Origin: Ochrobactrum sp. Q0168
GTDB lineage: Bacteria > Pseudomonadota > Alphaproteobacteria > Rhizobiales > Rhizobiaceae
Assembly: GCF_016427605.1 (NCBI RefSeq)
Contig: NZ_JAELXQ010000006.1
Span: 124,001 to 188,000, forward strand
Direction of reading: 5' to 3'
DNA length: 64,000 bases
Shown: one piece after another, positions 1 through 8,291 of the stretch
Layout of the letters: the number at the start of each line of letters is the position of its first letter
Numbering within the stretch: position 1 is the stretch's first letter
Translations under genes and position numbers: made by a program
The notes under the pieces: generated by a model
Database searches by the model: none
What the model saw: the letters and a program-made list of their open reading frames with translations, nothing else
Told to the model about the DNA's origin: nothing

Positions 1-1138
1 GACCTGCGCCGGTTATGCGTATTTCACCACGGCTGGTGGGATGCGTGACGCCGAACAGGAAGGAATAGGCGCTGCCCGGTGCTGGCGCGGTGAACTGTTC
101 CGACACAATGGGTGCAACACCGCATCCGACGACGATTTCCGGCTGGCCGTCAGCGGCAGTCCCGTCGGCGCGCATATAGGTCATGCTCTCCGAATGTTGC
201 AGGCGGGACGGGGGAAGCTGCTTCTTGGCAGCATAGAGATTGCCCGCGCCAAGCAGATGATCCATCAAATTGCGGCCCAGCTCAGGCGCTTTGATGCGGC
301 AGGCCACGCCAGCCTCACGCAACACGTCTTCCGGACCAATGCCAGAACGCATGAGAAGGGCCGGGCCTTCCAGCGAACCCGCCGAAAGGATGATCTGGTC
401 GGCAGTGATCGTGGCCGGTCCTTGCGGGCCGAGAACCTCAAGGCCCGTGGCACGAGCGTTGTCGAAACAGAGATATCGGGTCTTTGTACTTGTCAGTATT
501 GTCAGGTTGGGACGCGCACGTACGCTTGGCGTCAGCCATGCTTCGGCAACCGTTACGCGTCGGCCATCGCGGATCATCAGCGAGTTCGGCGTGACGCCGA
601 TCATCTGCCCGGTGCTGTGACCGGGAATGCGGGGCAGGCCAAGTGCAGCACCCGCTTCTATAAAGGAGCGGGTCAGGGGGCTGACTTCCTCATCCGGTAT
701 CCATACCGGCATCGGGCCGCCCCTGCCGTGGATACCATCGCCGCCCAGCGCGTGGTCTTCATTTGCCATGAAGGCTTTCTGCAAGCCCTCCCAGCTCCAG
801 CGTTTATCACCTGTCGCTTCCGCCCAGGCGGCAAAGTCGGCGGGGTGGCCGCGCATATAACCCATGGCATGCAGCAGGCTGGAGCCACCCAACGCCTTGC
901 CGCGTGCCCACGCGAAACTGCGACCGGCAGCACCCGACTGTGGGACGGTATTATAATCCCAATCATAAGGGCGATGTTGGATGGCGGGCCACATGGCCGG
1001 TTTCCAGATATCGGGATCTGTTGGCTCGCCGCCAGCTTCGATCAGCACGACTTGCCGGGCCGGATCTTCGCTCAGCCGTGCGGCCAGAAGGGCGCCAGCA
1101 GAGCCGGCGCCGATGATTGCTAAGTCATATTGTGCCAT
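1..1138 (-). CDS. GMC-family FAD alcohol oxidase/dehydrogenase (partial, C-terminus outside window)
   Basis: FAD-dependent alcohol oxidase of the choline-dehydrogenase (GMC) family. It reads on the minus strand from ATG at 1138, four bases after the NicX-like stop codon, and runs off the left edge with about 379 residues visible. A GAGSAG nucleotide-binding motif lies at residues 10-15 with acidic E34 at the end of the second strand, and the GMC signature GKALGGSS is near 80-87. The catalytic histidine region is in the missing part. It is the last visible gene of the minus-strand catabolic operon. Known: pyridoxine 4-oxidase of B6-degrading bacteria is a GMC enzyme. Inference: first oxidation of a pyridine-methanol; another alcohol substrate cannot be excluded. 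Confidence 0.9.
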   Translation of the reverse strand, partial: MAQYDLAIIGAGSAGALLAARLSEDPARQVVLIEAGGEPTDPDIWKPAMWPAIQHRPYDWDYNTVPQSGAAGRSFAWARGKALGGSSLLHAMGYMRGHPADFAAWAEATGDKRWSWEGLQKAFMANEDHALGGDGIHGRGGPMPVWIPDEEVSPLTRSFIEAGAALGLPRIPGHSTGQMIGVTPNSLMIRDGRRVTVAEAWLTPSVRARPNLTILTSTKTRYLCFDNARATGLEVLGPQGPATITADQIILSAGSLEGPALLMRSGIGPEDVLREAGVACRIKAPELGRNLMDHLLGAGNLYAAKKQLPPSRLQHSESMTYMRADGTAADGQPEIVVGCGVAPIVSEQFTAPAPGSAYSFLFGVTHPTSRGEIRITGAG

Positions 1139-1142
1139 GGCG

Positions 1143-2186
1143 TTACTTCTGATCCGCGGGAACCACGACGCCTTCCAGGGTCATGACTTCGCCATCGAGG
1201 GAGACAGAGCAATTGCGCAGCGGAATGTCGAGATGGCACGGCGTATCGCGATCACCGCCTGCTTCGGTATTCGGACCCGACGACCACAGGAAATTGCCTG
1301 CGAAGGACCGCGCATCCATGCCGAGCTGGGCCTCAGGGTTGTAAAGGCCAAGCACCGTCCAGTTAGCACGGTTTTCCAGGCCCCAGCCGACATGGGCCAT
1401 GGCATACGCGCGGGGATCATTGAAGCTGTCCATGAACTTGCGCATGAACTCGGCATCGTAACCACCTTTGATATCGACGATAAAGCCCTTTTCGATGGTG
1501 ACCGTAATCGGCGCGCGGGCGTATTTTTTGAATGGCAGCAGGATGTCGCCTTCGTCGATGACGATGGTGCCTTCGGCACTCCCTTCATCCGGCCAGCGAG
1601 CCGAAAAGCAGCTTGGCCAGTGGTCCCAGCGGCCCGGCTCATCGGCCAAACCATATTGCGTGAGAACCGGATATTGGCCGAGACGGCAGCGGAAATCCGT
1701 ACCGGCTTTCGAGGTCACGTGCATTTCCTTGGCCGCGCCGATCTTCTTGGCGGCAGCGAGAACGCGCAGCTTGTCTTCCGGGCGCGGAATCTGGCGCATC
1801 ATGATTGCCGGTGGTTCGACCGCCAGCAGCATGCGCGTGCCCGTCTTCAATACTTCTTCCTGTTCCTTGGAAAACAGAAGCTGCAATGTGTCGATGACCA
1901 TGTCGGACGCCATGAGGCAGGCCAGCGCTGCCGAATTGCCGTCGAGTGGCGTCTTGCCGATATAGCCAGACTTGTCTGGCGAGATCGCTTTTTCAGCGTT
2001 GACCGGAGCAAGGTTCAGTTCGGTAACAACTGCGCCAAGATCGGAAGCTGCAAGCTTGGCGATATAGGCGATCTGCTTGTTGCTGTCGTCACTCGTCAGA
2101 ATGGTGACCTGTTCGCCAGCTTTCAGGTTGCACATTTCGAGCACCTGTCTCCAGCCCTTCAGGAACTGAGCATCGCTGATTGACAT
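1143..2186 (-). CDS. NicX-like 2,5-dihydroxypyridine 5,6-dioxygenase family protein
   Basis: Ring-opening non-heme iron dioxygenase of the NicX/Hpo (M29 aminopeptidase-like) family; NicX cleaves 2,5-dihydroxypyridine to N-formylmaleamate in nicotinate degradation. The length of 347 residues is close to the roughly 350 of Pseudomonas putida NicX. H265 (in AMAHVGWGLE) and H318/D320 (in PCHLDIPLRN) fall at the positions I recall for the NicX iron ligands. The start is supported by GGAGG nine bases upstream of ATG. It lies between the flavin reductase and the GMC oxidase on the same strand. The substrate is probably a hydroxylated pyridine, but its exact identity is not readable from sequence. 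Confidence 0.85.
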   Translation of the reverse strand: MSISDAQFLKGWRQVLEMCNLKAGEQVTILTSDDSNKQIAYIAKLAASDLGAVVTELNLAPVNAEKAISPDKSGYIGKTPLDGNSAALACLMASDMVIDTLQLLFSKEQEEVLKTGTRMLLAVEPPAIMMRQIPRPEDKLRVLAAAKKIGAAKEMHVTSKAGTDFRCRLGQYPVLTQYGLADEPGRWDHWPSCFSARWPDEGSAEGTIVIDEGDILLPFKKYARAPITVTIEKGFIVDIKGGYDAEFMRKFMDSFNDPRAYAMAHVGWGLENRANWTVLGLYNPEAQLGMDARSFAGNFLWSSGPNTEAGGDRDTPCHLDIPLRNCSVSLDGEVMTLEGVVVPADQK

Positions 2187-2330
2187 GATATGATACCTCC
2201 ATTGGGCGTCTGCCCGTTTGACATTGTGGCTGCAGCTGAGAGCACGTCGGCCAGTCCCGATGAAGAAAGTGCTCTATCTATTTGTTATTGTGTTTATTCT
2301 GGTGCAGCCGGTTCCCACTCTGTCGGGTTG

Positions 2331-2436
2331 CTAGAGCACATCCCGAAAAATGCGAAGCGGTTTTCGGATAAGATGTGCGACAAAACAAAAGGCTAGCGCG
2401 GTTATTGCGATTCAACCTCTGCTGAAACCGCTCTAG
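2331..2436. repeat. Intergenic palindromic repeat, copy A (Bru-RS-like)
   Basis: A 106-bp element bounded by the inverted repeat CTAGAGC/GCTCTAG. It holds a nested hairpin: GCACATC pairs with GATGTGC and CCGAAAA with TTTTCGG. Related copies lie near 16.87, 40.03, 43.85 and 47.19 kb. The right terminus contains the stop codon of the flavin reductase gene, so the element forms that gene's 3' end and may stabilise or terminate its transcript. Size and architecture resemble the Brucella Bru-RS repeats (inference). Confidence 0.75.
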
Positions 2437-2948
2437 AGTGCGTTTTGGTTTGCCAGTGTGAAAAAGTTGCGGTTGTAGTGTAGCAGTGGCGATGTTTCTG
2501 GTCCGAAGCGAATGGCCTTTACATTGCCGATGAAAATCGAATGGCTGTCCGTCTCGGAAACCGTGGCGATCTCGCAATCGAGATTGGCCATCGCGTCATC
2601 AAGAGCGGGGGCACCCGTCGCAAGGCTCGTCCAGCGATAGGGCGCAAATTTGTCTTCGCCCATCTGGCCGATCTGGCCTGCGAAACGCATGGCGACTTCG
2701 CGCTGGCGGTCGGCGAGAATATTGACGCAGAAGCTTCCTGCCGAGGTGATCGCCTTGTGCGCCTGACCGAAGCGATTGACGCAGACAAGCATGGAAGGCG
2801 GCGTCAGCGACATGGAGCAGACGGCAGTTGCCGTCAGGCCGCGCCGCTGATCGCCCTCACCGGCGGTGATGATGTTCACCGTCGCCGCAAGCTGACGCAT
2901 GGCGGAGCGAAAATCATCGGTCAACTGATCGGTGTCTGGCTGGATCAT
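2433..2948 (-). CDS. HpaC-type flavin reductase (monooxygenase small component)
   Basis: NAD(P)H:flavin oxidoreductase that would supply reduced flavin to the HpaB-type oxygenase encoded at 6136-7623. It has 171 residues, typical for the flavin_reduct family, with the conserved block GLTATAVCSMSLTPPSM (about 37-53), the HSIFIGNVKAI strand and a C-terminal LLHYNRNFF. Its ATG at 2948 overlaps the stop of the preceding amidase gene (ATGA), indicating translational coupling. The stop codon lies inside an intergenic palindromic repeat. Pairing with HpaB is inferred from family biology and strand; four genes separate them. Confidence 0.88.
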   Translation of the reverse strand: MIQPDTDQLTDDFRSAMRQLAATVNIITAGEGDQRRGLTATAVCSMSLTPPSMLVCVNRFGQAHKAITSAGSFCVNILADRQREVAMRFAGQIGQMGEDKFAPYRWTSLATGAPALDDAMANLDCEIATVSETDSHSIFIGNVKAIRFGPETSPLLHYNRNFFTLANQNAL

Positions 2949-4243
2949 AGGGTGCCTCCTTTTGCAGCAAGCACGGTTTCAAGAAAGAGCGCCGCGGAGG
3001 CAAGCCGGTGGTCGGCCCCGCGTGCGCCGACAAGCTGGACGCCGACGGGCAATCCCTTTGGGCCTTTGCCTGCCGGGAGGCAGATGAGCGGTACTTGCAG
3101 GACACTCCACAGCCGGTTGAAAATCGGATCGCCGGTCGGCGTTCCATCCGGCGCTTCACCGGGGGCGGCCAGCGTCAGCACCGCATCGAAACGCGAAAGG
3201 ATCGCGTCCATCATGAGGCGGATACCTGGTATTTCAACCATGGCTGCACGATAGCGTGCTTCATCAACGCGACCCTGATCTTCCATCATGGCACGGGTAA
3301 CGGGTGTCAACCCGTCCCAATGGCGGCTGGTCTCGGAGGCCAGCGACTGGGTGACTTCCCAGCCCATGACGGCTTCATGCAGGTCGAAAATGCCGTCAAA
3401 CCAGGACGGAGCGGGCAGCACGGTCACATCTGCGCCGGATGCTTCTGCAAGGGATGCCAGCCGGTTGACGATGTCGATCGCATAGGCTTCCGCCTTTTCG
3501 AGGCGGGTGCCGAGCAGGACGCCGATGCGAGGGCGCGCTGGTGGTTTGAGGGCGGCGAGTTCGGATTGGCCGGTCAGCACTGCGGCGCAATGGGCAGCAT
3601 CGCCAATGTTGCGGCTAAGAATGCCGAGCGTATCCAGCCCGTGGCAGAGCACCTTGATCCCGACCGTATTGATTGCACCGAAGGTCGGCTTGAAGGCCGT
3701 CACGCCGCAAAAGCTTGCCGGGCGAATAACCGAACCGGAAGTCTGCGTGCCATAGGCCAGAGGCACCATGCCAGCGGCAACCGCAGCACAGGAGCCGGAT
3801 GACGATCCGCCCGGCGTATGCGCCGGATTGTGCGGGTTGCGGGTCTTGTTCGGGCTCGCCATGGCGAGTTCCGTGCTCACCGTCTTGCCCAGGATCAAGC
3901 CGCCCGCATTGCGGGTAATCTGCACGGCTGGCGCATCCCATGGCGGCTGAAAGCCCTCATAGATGCTCGTGCCGTAGCCGGTTGGCATGTCGGCGGTGTC
4001 GATGACGTCCTTGACGCCAATCGGGACGCCAGCCAGCGACCCCTTGGCTCCAGATGCATCCATCGCATCGGCGGCGGCGCGTGCCTGCGCAGCATCAAGA
4101 TGCTGCCACGCCATGACCGGGCCGTCTCTGTCCGCAATGCGTTCGAGATAGGCTTCCGTGACAGCACGGGTGGTGAGAGCACCGGAGGCAACGGCAGCGG
4201 CGATGTCGCGAGCATCAAGGGCAAGGATTTCAGAGTTGTTCAT
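2945..4243 (-). CDS. Amidase-signature hydrolase 1
   Basis: Amidohydrolase of the amidase-signature family, 432 residues. The Ser-cisSer-Lys triad is visible as K78 (VPIGVKD), S147 in GGSSSG and S171 (TSGSVIRP), with the family spacing of 69 and 24 residues. The ATG at 4243 is preferred because the upstream in-frame stretch overlaps the previous gene; 11 bases separate it from the stop of amidase 2. The 3' end overlaps the flavin reductase start. In this operon it could hydrolyse an N-acyl or amide ring-fission product, a job done by unrelated amidohydrolases (NicD/NicF) in nicotinate breakdown. The substrate is inferred. Confidence 0.9.
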   Translation of the reverse strand: MNNSEILALDARDIAAAVASGALTTRAVTEAYLERIADRDGPVMAWQHLDAAQARAAADAMDASGAKGSLAGVPIGVKDVIDTADMPTGYGTSIYEGFQPPWDAPAVQITRNAGGLILGKTVSTELAMASPNKTRNPHNPAHTPGGSSSGSCAAVAAGMVPLAYGTQTSGSVIRPASFCGVTAFKPTFGAINTVGIKVLCHGLDTLGILSRNIGDAAHCAAVLTGQSELAALKPPARPRIGVLLGTRLEKAEAYAIDIVNRLASLAEASGADVTVLPAPSWFDGIFDLHEAVMGWEVTQSLASETSRHWDGLTPVTRAMMEDQGRVDEARYRAAMVEIPGIRLMMDAILSRFDAVLTLAAPGEAPDGTPTGDPIFNRLWSVLQVPLICLPAGKGPKGLPVGVQLVGARGADHRLASAALFLETVLAAKGGTL

Positions 4244-4254
4244 CAAGCATTTCC

Positions 4255-5673
4255 TCAGCCGAATATGGATGGGCGCCGGTCGATCCAGGGAGCGGCGCAT
4301 TCAAGCTCCGCAGCCAATGCGAAAAGCAGGGCATCGTTTCCAAAGCCGGCCCCGAGATGAGAGCCGATGGGCAGGCCATGGGAACTCATGCCCAGCGGAA
4401 CCGACATTGCCGGGCAGCCGGATGTGTTGAAAACGGCGGTGAAAGGCGAATGCGACCAGAATAGATCGTAGAATTCGTCGATGTTCTTGTCCCGACCGGC
4501 AAGCTTGCCCAAGAGCGGCGCGGGTTCTGCCGCAGCCGGGGTCAGCATGACGTCATAGGTGCTGAAGAAGCGCCCGAGGGCTCGCGCCGAAGCGTGAAGC
4601 TGGTTGAGGGCCCACAAATAACGGGTGCCGGGTATTGCCAGCGCTTCGCGAACCCATTGCTGATTGATGGGTTCAAGCTTGCCGATATTGGCGGAGGATG
4701 CATCGCCACCGCTGACACCCAAAGCCACGTTGACGCCGACGATGATACGCCATGCTGCTTTCAGCGCTTCCGCGTCATAGCCGGCATCTGCAACTTCTTC
4801 GACGCTGTGCCCGAGATCTTCCAGCAACCGTGCGGTGGCGCGCACGCTTTCGATCATTTCTGGATCGATAGAACTGCCGTCCGGCGCGGCGACAATCATC
4901 GCCACCTTGAGGCGCGGCGGAGTTTTGTCGAGTGCCGCCAGATAGCTGCCCGGCGTGGCGGGAGAAGCCCATGGGTCGCCGAGATCGCTGCCGCCTGTCA
5001 CGTCGAGCATGGCCGCATTGTCACGCACCGACCAGGTGACGGCGTGTGGTGTGGACATGCCGCCGATGGCTTCAGCGGCGACGGGACCGACAGGATTGAC
5101 CAGCCGCGAAGGCTTGAAACCGAAAAGACCACAATGGCTGGCAGGCAGGCGTGTGGAACCCGCGCCGTCCGAACTGTTGGCAAGCGGTACCATGCCGCTG
5201 GCGACAGCCGCCGTCGAGCCGCCGGACGAGCCGCCCGCCGTGCGGGTGATATCCCACGGATTGCGGGCTGGGCCGAAGGCATCGGATTCGGTGGTGAAGC
5301 TGAGTGCAAATTCCGGTGTGTTGGACTTGCCGACAATCACCATGCCCGCCGCCTTATAGCGCGCGGTGATGGTGGAATCGCGTTTGCTGACGACATTGCG
5401 CAGCAGTTCTGACCCGCTCGACAGGAGCATGCCTTCCGCTTCGAAGCCGGTGTTCTTCAACAGCATCGGAACGCCTGAAAGCGGGCTTTTGGCCAAGCCG
5501 TCAGTGACCTGCTTGCGCGCGAGATCGTAATGCGGATGCACGACGGCGTTGAGCAGCGGGTTGAGCCGCTCGATCCGTTCGATAGTGGTTTCGAGGACTT
5601 CGCTTGCGCTGATCTCCTTGCTGGAGATCAGACCGGCAATCGCGATGCCGTCGAGTTTCGCCAGATCATTCAT
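4255..5673 (-). CDS. Amidase-signature hydrolase 2
   Basis: Second amidase-signature enzyme, 472 residues, clearly divergent from its neighbour. The triad candidates are K73 (VPMLLKN), S149 in GGSSGG and S173 (AGSTRLPA); the Lys-to-cis-Ser distance is seven residues longer than in amidase 1. It lies four bases downstream of the SnoaL-like gene and just upstream of amidase 1, so the two amidases are co-expressed. Inference: sequential release of acyl and amide groups from an acyclic ring-fission product. It may instead be a GatA-like or arylacylamidase-type enzyme of broad specificity. Confidence 0.9.
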   Translation of the reverse strand: MNDLAKLDGIAIAGLISSKEISASEVLETTIERIERLNPLLNAVVHPHYDLARKQVTDGLAKSPLSGVPMLLKNTGFEAEGMLLSSGSELLRNVVSKRDSTITARYKAAGMVIVGKSNTPEFALSFTTESDAFGPARNPWDITRTAGGSSGGSTAAVASGMVPLANSSDGAGSTRLPASHCGLFGFKPSRLVNPVGPVAAEAIGGMSTPHAVTWSVRDNAAMLDVTGGSDLGDPWASPATPGSYLAALDKTPPRLKVAMIVAAPDGSSIDPEMIESVRATARLLEDLGHSVEEVADAGYDAEALKAAWRIIVGVNVALGVSGGDASSANIGKLEPINQQWVREALAIPGTRYLWALNQLHASARALGRFFSTYDVMLTPAAAEPAPLLGKLAGRDKNIDEFYDLFWSHSPFTAVFNTSGCPAMSVPLGMSSHGLPIGSHLGAGFGNDALLFALAAELECAAPWIDRRPSIFG

Positions 5674-5677
5674 CGTC

Positions 5678-6067
5678 TCAACTCATCTGCGCTTTGAAAA
5701 GATCGAGGTCCCACATGTCCTTGGTGCCCGCCAGCAGACCGTCCTGGAACTCGAATATATGCAGGCCATCAAGCGCGATCTGGCGTGGTTCAACATTGTC
5801 GCCGCGCGGCGTGAAGGTCCCGGTCATCCGATAGGGAACAGCAACCTGATTGCCCGAGCGGATATAGCCGCGCCGTTCCCATGCAACATCGGGCAGCATA
5901 CGCCAGAAGCCGGTCAGCCCCTCGGCCAGAGCGGCGTGTCCCTGACGGCGTTTTGCCATGGCGACTTCCTCGTGCCAGCCATCGGCGTGATAAAGCGAAG
6001 CCGCTCCCTCGGCATCGCGCGAAGTGTAAGCGCTATAAAAGCGGTCGATAAGCGTGGACTGATCCAT
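5678..6067 (-). CDS. SnoaL/NTF2-like protein
   Basis: Small alpha+beta barrel protein of the SnoaL/NTF2-like superfamily, 129 residues, with the typical opening in which a helical segment leads to FYSAYTSRDAEGAASLYHADGW. ATG at 6067 is chosen because GGAG lies six bases upstream; an earlier in-frame start would place the leader within the upstream terminator region. No signal peptide. Members act as isomerases, cyclases or hydrolases on small cyclic substrates, or have no catalysis at all. Its place at the head of the amidase/flavin-reductase/NicX run suggests a role on an intermediate, but no specific reaction can be assigned. Confidence 0.75.
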   Translation of the reverse strand: MDQSTLIDRFYSAYTSRDAEGAASLYHADGWHEEVAMAKRRQGHAALAEGLTGFWRMLPDVAWERRGYIRSGNQVAVPYRMTGTFTPRGDNVEPRQIALDGLHIFEFQDGLLAGTKDMWDLDLFKAQMS

Positions 6068-6087
6068 CGCAATCTCCAACATGTCGC

Positions 6088-6124
6088 GAAAGAAGAAACC
6101 CCGCCCGATTGGCATCAGGCGGGG
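6088..6124 (-). terminator. Intrinsic terminator after the HpaB-like gene
   Basis: On the minus strand, 11 bases after the oxygenase stop codon, a 7-bp GC stem (CCCCGCC 12-nt loop GGCGGGG, 6099-6124) is followed by TTTCTTCTTT. This would separate, at least partly, the CMD-HpaB unit from the SnoaL-to-GMC unit. Confidence 0.65.
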
Positions 6125-6135
6125 TCGTCAGAGCT

Positions 6136-7623
6136 TTACTCGATCCCGGCGATCTTCTTCACCTGGGCGACATAGCCGTCGCGCTTGACTTCATTATAGA
6201 GTCGGGCGCGCAGGGCCGGAGCCGGTGTGGCGTTGACGTTTTCAAACAGGGCAACGCGGCCAGCCAGCGAACCGGAGGTCATGTCCCAGATGAAATTCAT
6301 CAGCTGTTCCTTGACCATGGCCGATACGCCATGTCCGGGCAGCAGTTCATGCAGGAAGTGGCCGACTTCCGGATTGTCGAACGCCTTCTTGCCAAAACGC
6401 ATCACCAGACCCTGCCCACACAGTTCCTGAAGGATATGGATGATCTTCGGGTAGTTTTCGATCGAATACAGGCGACCGGCGGTCAGCATGCCGACATCGG
6501 GGCGCATGACATCGCCTTCGGTCGGGACAGCCAGCGCTTCGGCAGCGGTGACGAAGGCGCGGAGTGTCTGCGCATATTCAACGAGCTGGCCCAGCATCAT
6601 TTGTACGGCCGGAATTTTGCCGGTGCCGAGATAGTCGAGAACCATCTGGCCTGCGCCGACGAACAATTCCGCCTTTACGGCGAGACGGGTCAGAACATGC
6701 CAATGCGCGAAGACGCAGACCGGGCCGTAATAGCTCATCGCCGTCGGGTCGCCGAGGTTGAAAAGCCGTTCCTTCGGGACGAAAACATTGTCGAACACGA
6801 TGAACTGGTCGGCTTCTTCGCCGAGGCTCGACACCGGATGGTCGAACTTGCTCGACAATGGCTGCGAGACCATTTCACGCGAGATCATCTTGATGCCGGG
6901 CGTGTCGATTGGCACCGAACCCCAGATGCAGGCATCCGCAGGAGTTTCCTGAATGCCGCCGAGATTAGTGAAGAAAATATCATTGGCCTGAGCCGCAATC
7001 GAGCCGACAGTCTTGGCGCCATAGATATAGACGCCCTCCTTCGTGACCTTACGCGCCTTCAGGAGCGAGGCCTCCGAGGCCTTGGGCGAGGAACGGTCAG
7101 CCTGCGGTCCGGCGAGGCTTTCCGAAGCGGTCAGATTGTTGTTCTGACCATATTCCATGTAGCGTTCGATGTTTTCAGCGAAGTCCGGATCAATGCCGTC
7201 GATAAGCGACTTCTTCTTCTTGAAGGTCGGCAGATAGGCATAGAGACCAACAACGATGGAAGGCGCGAGATCTGGCGGACGTCCGAAGGTGCCTGCGGTC
7301 TTCAGCGACGTATATTCGATCATGCGGCGACGTGCGGCCAGATCTTCCTTGGTGCGCGGAATCTGCCACGAACGGCTGAGAACAGCGCCTGCCTTCTCGT
7401 CGTAATAGGTGGTGGCGTCGGCATGTTCTTCGGTGAACTGATCGTCGAACATCGAGGCCAGAAGGTCGATGCCCTTAGCCAGCGCGGGTTCGTCATAGAC
7501 GGAATTCAGTTTGGAACCGCCGACCCAGATCTGGCGGTTGTCCTTGAGGGATTCCTTATACTCCGCGCCGGTCTTCAGCCGATGCGGCGTGCTGGCTGGT
7601 TTTGTAGCTGTTCCCTGTGTCAT
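6136..7623 (-). CDS. HpaB-type FADH2-dependent monooxygenase (oxygenase component)
   Basis: Large component of a two-component flavin monooxygenase of the 4-hydroxyphenylacetate 3-monooxygenase/PvcC (HpaB) family, with an acyl-CoA-dehydrogenase-like fold. The length of 495 residues is normal. The start is ATG at 7623, five bases after GGAGG; the longer in-frame reading would begin upstream of that ribosome site. Family features include the conserved aromatic-rich middle (DHPVSSLGEEADQFIVFDNV) and C-terminal LHELLPGHG. Reduced flavin would come from the HpaC-like protein at 2433-2948. In this context it probably hydroxylates a (hydroxy)pyridine before ring opening, or itself cleaves the ring, as proposed for pyridine-degrading two-component systems. 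Substrate is inferred. Confidence 0.88.
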   Translation of the reverse strand: MTQGTATKPASTPHRLKTGAEYKESLKDNRQIWVGGSKLNSVYDEPALAKGIDLLASMFDDQFTEEHADATTYYDEKAGAVLSRSWQIPRTKEDLAARRRMIEYTSLKTAGTFGRPPDLAPSIVVGLYAYLPTFKKKKSLIDGIDPDFAENIERYMEYGQNNNLTASESLAGPQADRSSPKASEASLLKARKVTKEGVYIYGAKTVGSIAAQANDIFFTNLGGIQETPADACIWGSVPIDTPGIKMISREMVSQPLSSKFDHPVSSLGEEADQFIVFDNVFVPKERLFNLGDPTAMSYYGPVCVFAHWHVLTRLAVKAELFVGAGQMVLDYLGTGKIPAVQMMLGQLVEYAQTLRAFVTAAEALAVPTEGDVMRPDVGMLTAGRLYSIENYPKIIHILQELCGQGLVMRFGKKAFDNPEVGHFLHELLPGHGVSAMVKEQLMNFIWDMTSGSLAGRVALFENVNATPAPALRARLYNEVKRDGYVAQVKKIAGIE

Positions 7624-7692
7624 TGGGCCTCCTATTTGCAATTGGAATCGCCGGTGTTCCCCGGTTTTATGGAGCGTTTCCGGTTATATAAA

Positions 7693-8103
7693 TCAGGCGC
7701 TTTCGGCCTTTTCTTCACGCATTTGCCGGATCACATCCGAAGCAACGCGCATGGCGTCGAGCGCGGCAGGCACACCGCAGTAAATCGCGGCCTGAAGAAT
7801 GACCTCGACGATCTCGTTTTCGGTCACACCATTGTTCAATGCGCCGCGAACGTGGATCTTGATTTCATGCGGACGGTTCAGCGCCGTCAGCATGGCGAGG
7901 TTGAGAAAACTGCGGGTCTTGCGCTCGAGACCGGGGCGGGTCCAGATTTCACCCCAGCACCATTCGGTGACGAGCTTTTGAAGCGGTGCGGTCAGATCAT
8001 CGGCATTGGCCAGCGATGGCGCGACATAAGCCTCGCCAAGCACTTCGCGCCGAACCTTCAACCCCTTCTGGAATTGTTCACCGTTGAATTCAGGACGAGT
8101 CAT
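7693..8103 (-). CDS. Carboxymuconolactone decarboxylase family protein
   Basis: AhpD/PcaC-like all-helical protein, 136 residues. It matches the gamma-carboxymuconolactone decarboxylase subgroup: WGEIWTRPGLERKTRSFL, then LNRPHEIKIHVRGALNNG and LQAAIYCGVPAALDA. It lacks the CxxC pair of the AhpD peroxidase subgroup. It is the first gene of the minus-strand operon and faces the plus-strand operon across a 188-bp region carrying a GTATGAC/GTCATAC dyad. Classical PcaC decarboxylates a lactone in protocatechuate breakdown, but no other pca gene is here, so decarboxylation of another ring-fission intermediate is an inference. Confidence 0.88.
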   Translation of the reverse strand: MTRPEFNGEQFQKGLKVRREVLGEAYVAPSLANADDLTAPLQKLVTEWCWGEIWTRPGLERKTRSFLNLAMLTALNRPHEIKIHVRGALNNGVTENEIVEVILQAAIYCGVPAALDAMRVASDVIRQMREEKAESA

Positions 8104-8203
8104 ACATCTCTCCGTTAAGGTGGCAGTGCGCCAGCTTGTCCCCGTGGTTTTGTCTTTCTTATTGACCCAAGGTTAGACATGCCGGACTTGACCTGTCAAT
8201 AGA

Positions 8204-8230
8204 TTGTATGACAAGATTACGGTCATACTG
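8204..8230. promoter_or_regulatory. Candidate operator in the divergent promoter region
   Basis: Perfect inverted repeat GTATGAC (8206-8212), nine bases, GTCATAC (8222-8228) between the two divergent catabolic operons. It includes ATTACGGTCAT (8216-8226), a box that recurs upstream of the gntR gene and upstream of the SDR at 14272-15039. It is a candidate site for the GntR regulator encoded at 13516. Confidence 0.55.
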
Positions 8231-8291
8231 TAGGCTAAGATGAAATTGTTCGGCGCATCGACGTCGGATGCGCTTGTGGGGCGGGAGGATC

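Noticed and set aside
41-2183. Long plus-strand frames of 360 and 400 codons
   Set aside because: They mirror the GMC oxidase and NicX-like genes on the minus strand and reflect high-GC codon bias.
6109-8118. 669-codon open frame on the plus strand
   Set aside because: It is antisense to the HpaB-like and CMD genes, which have clear family motifs and ribosome sites; the plus-strand product has no recognisable domain.
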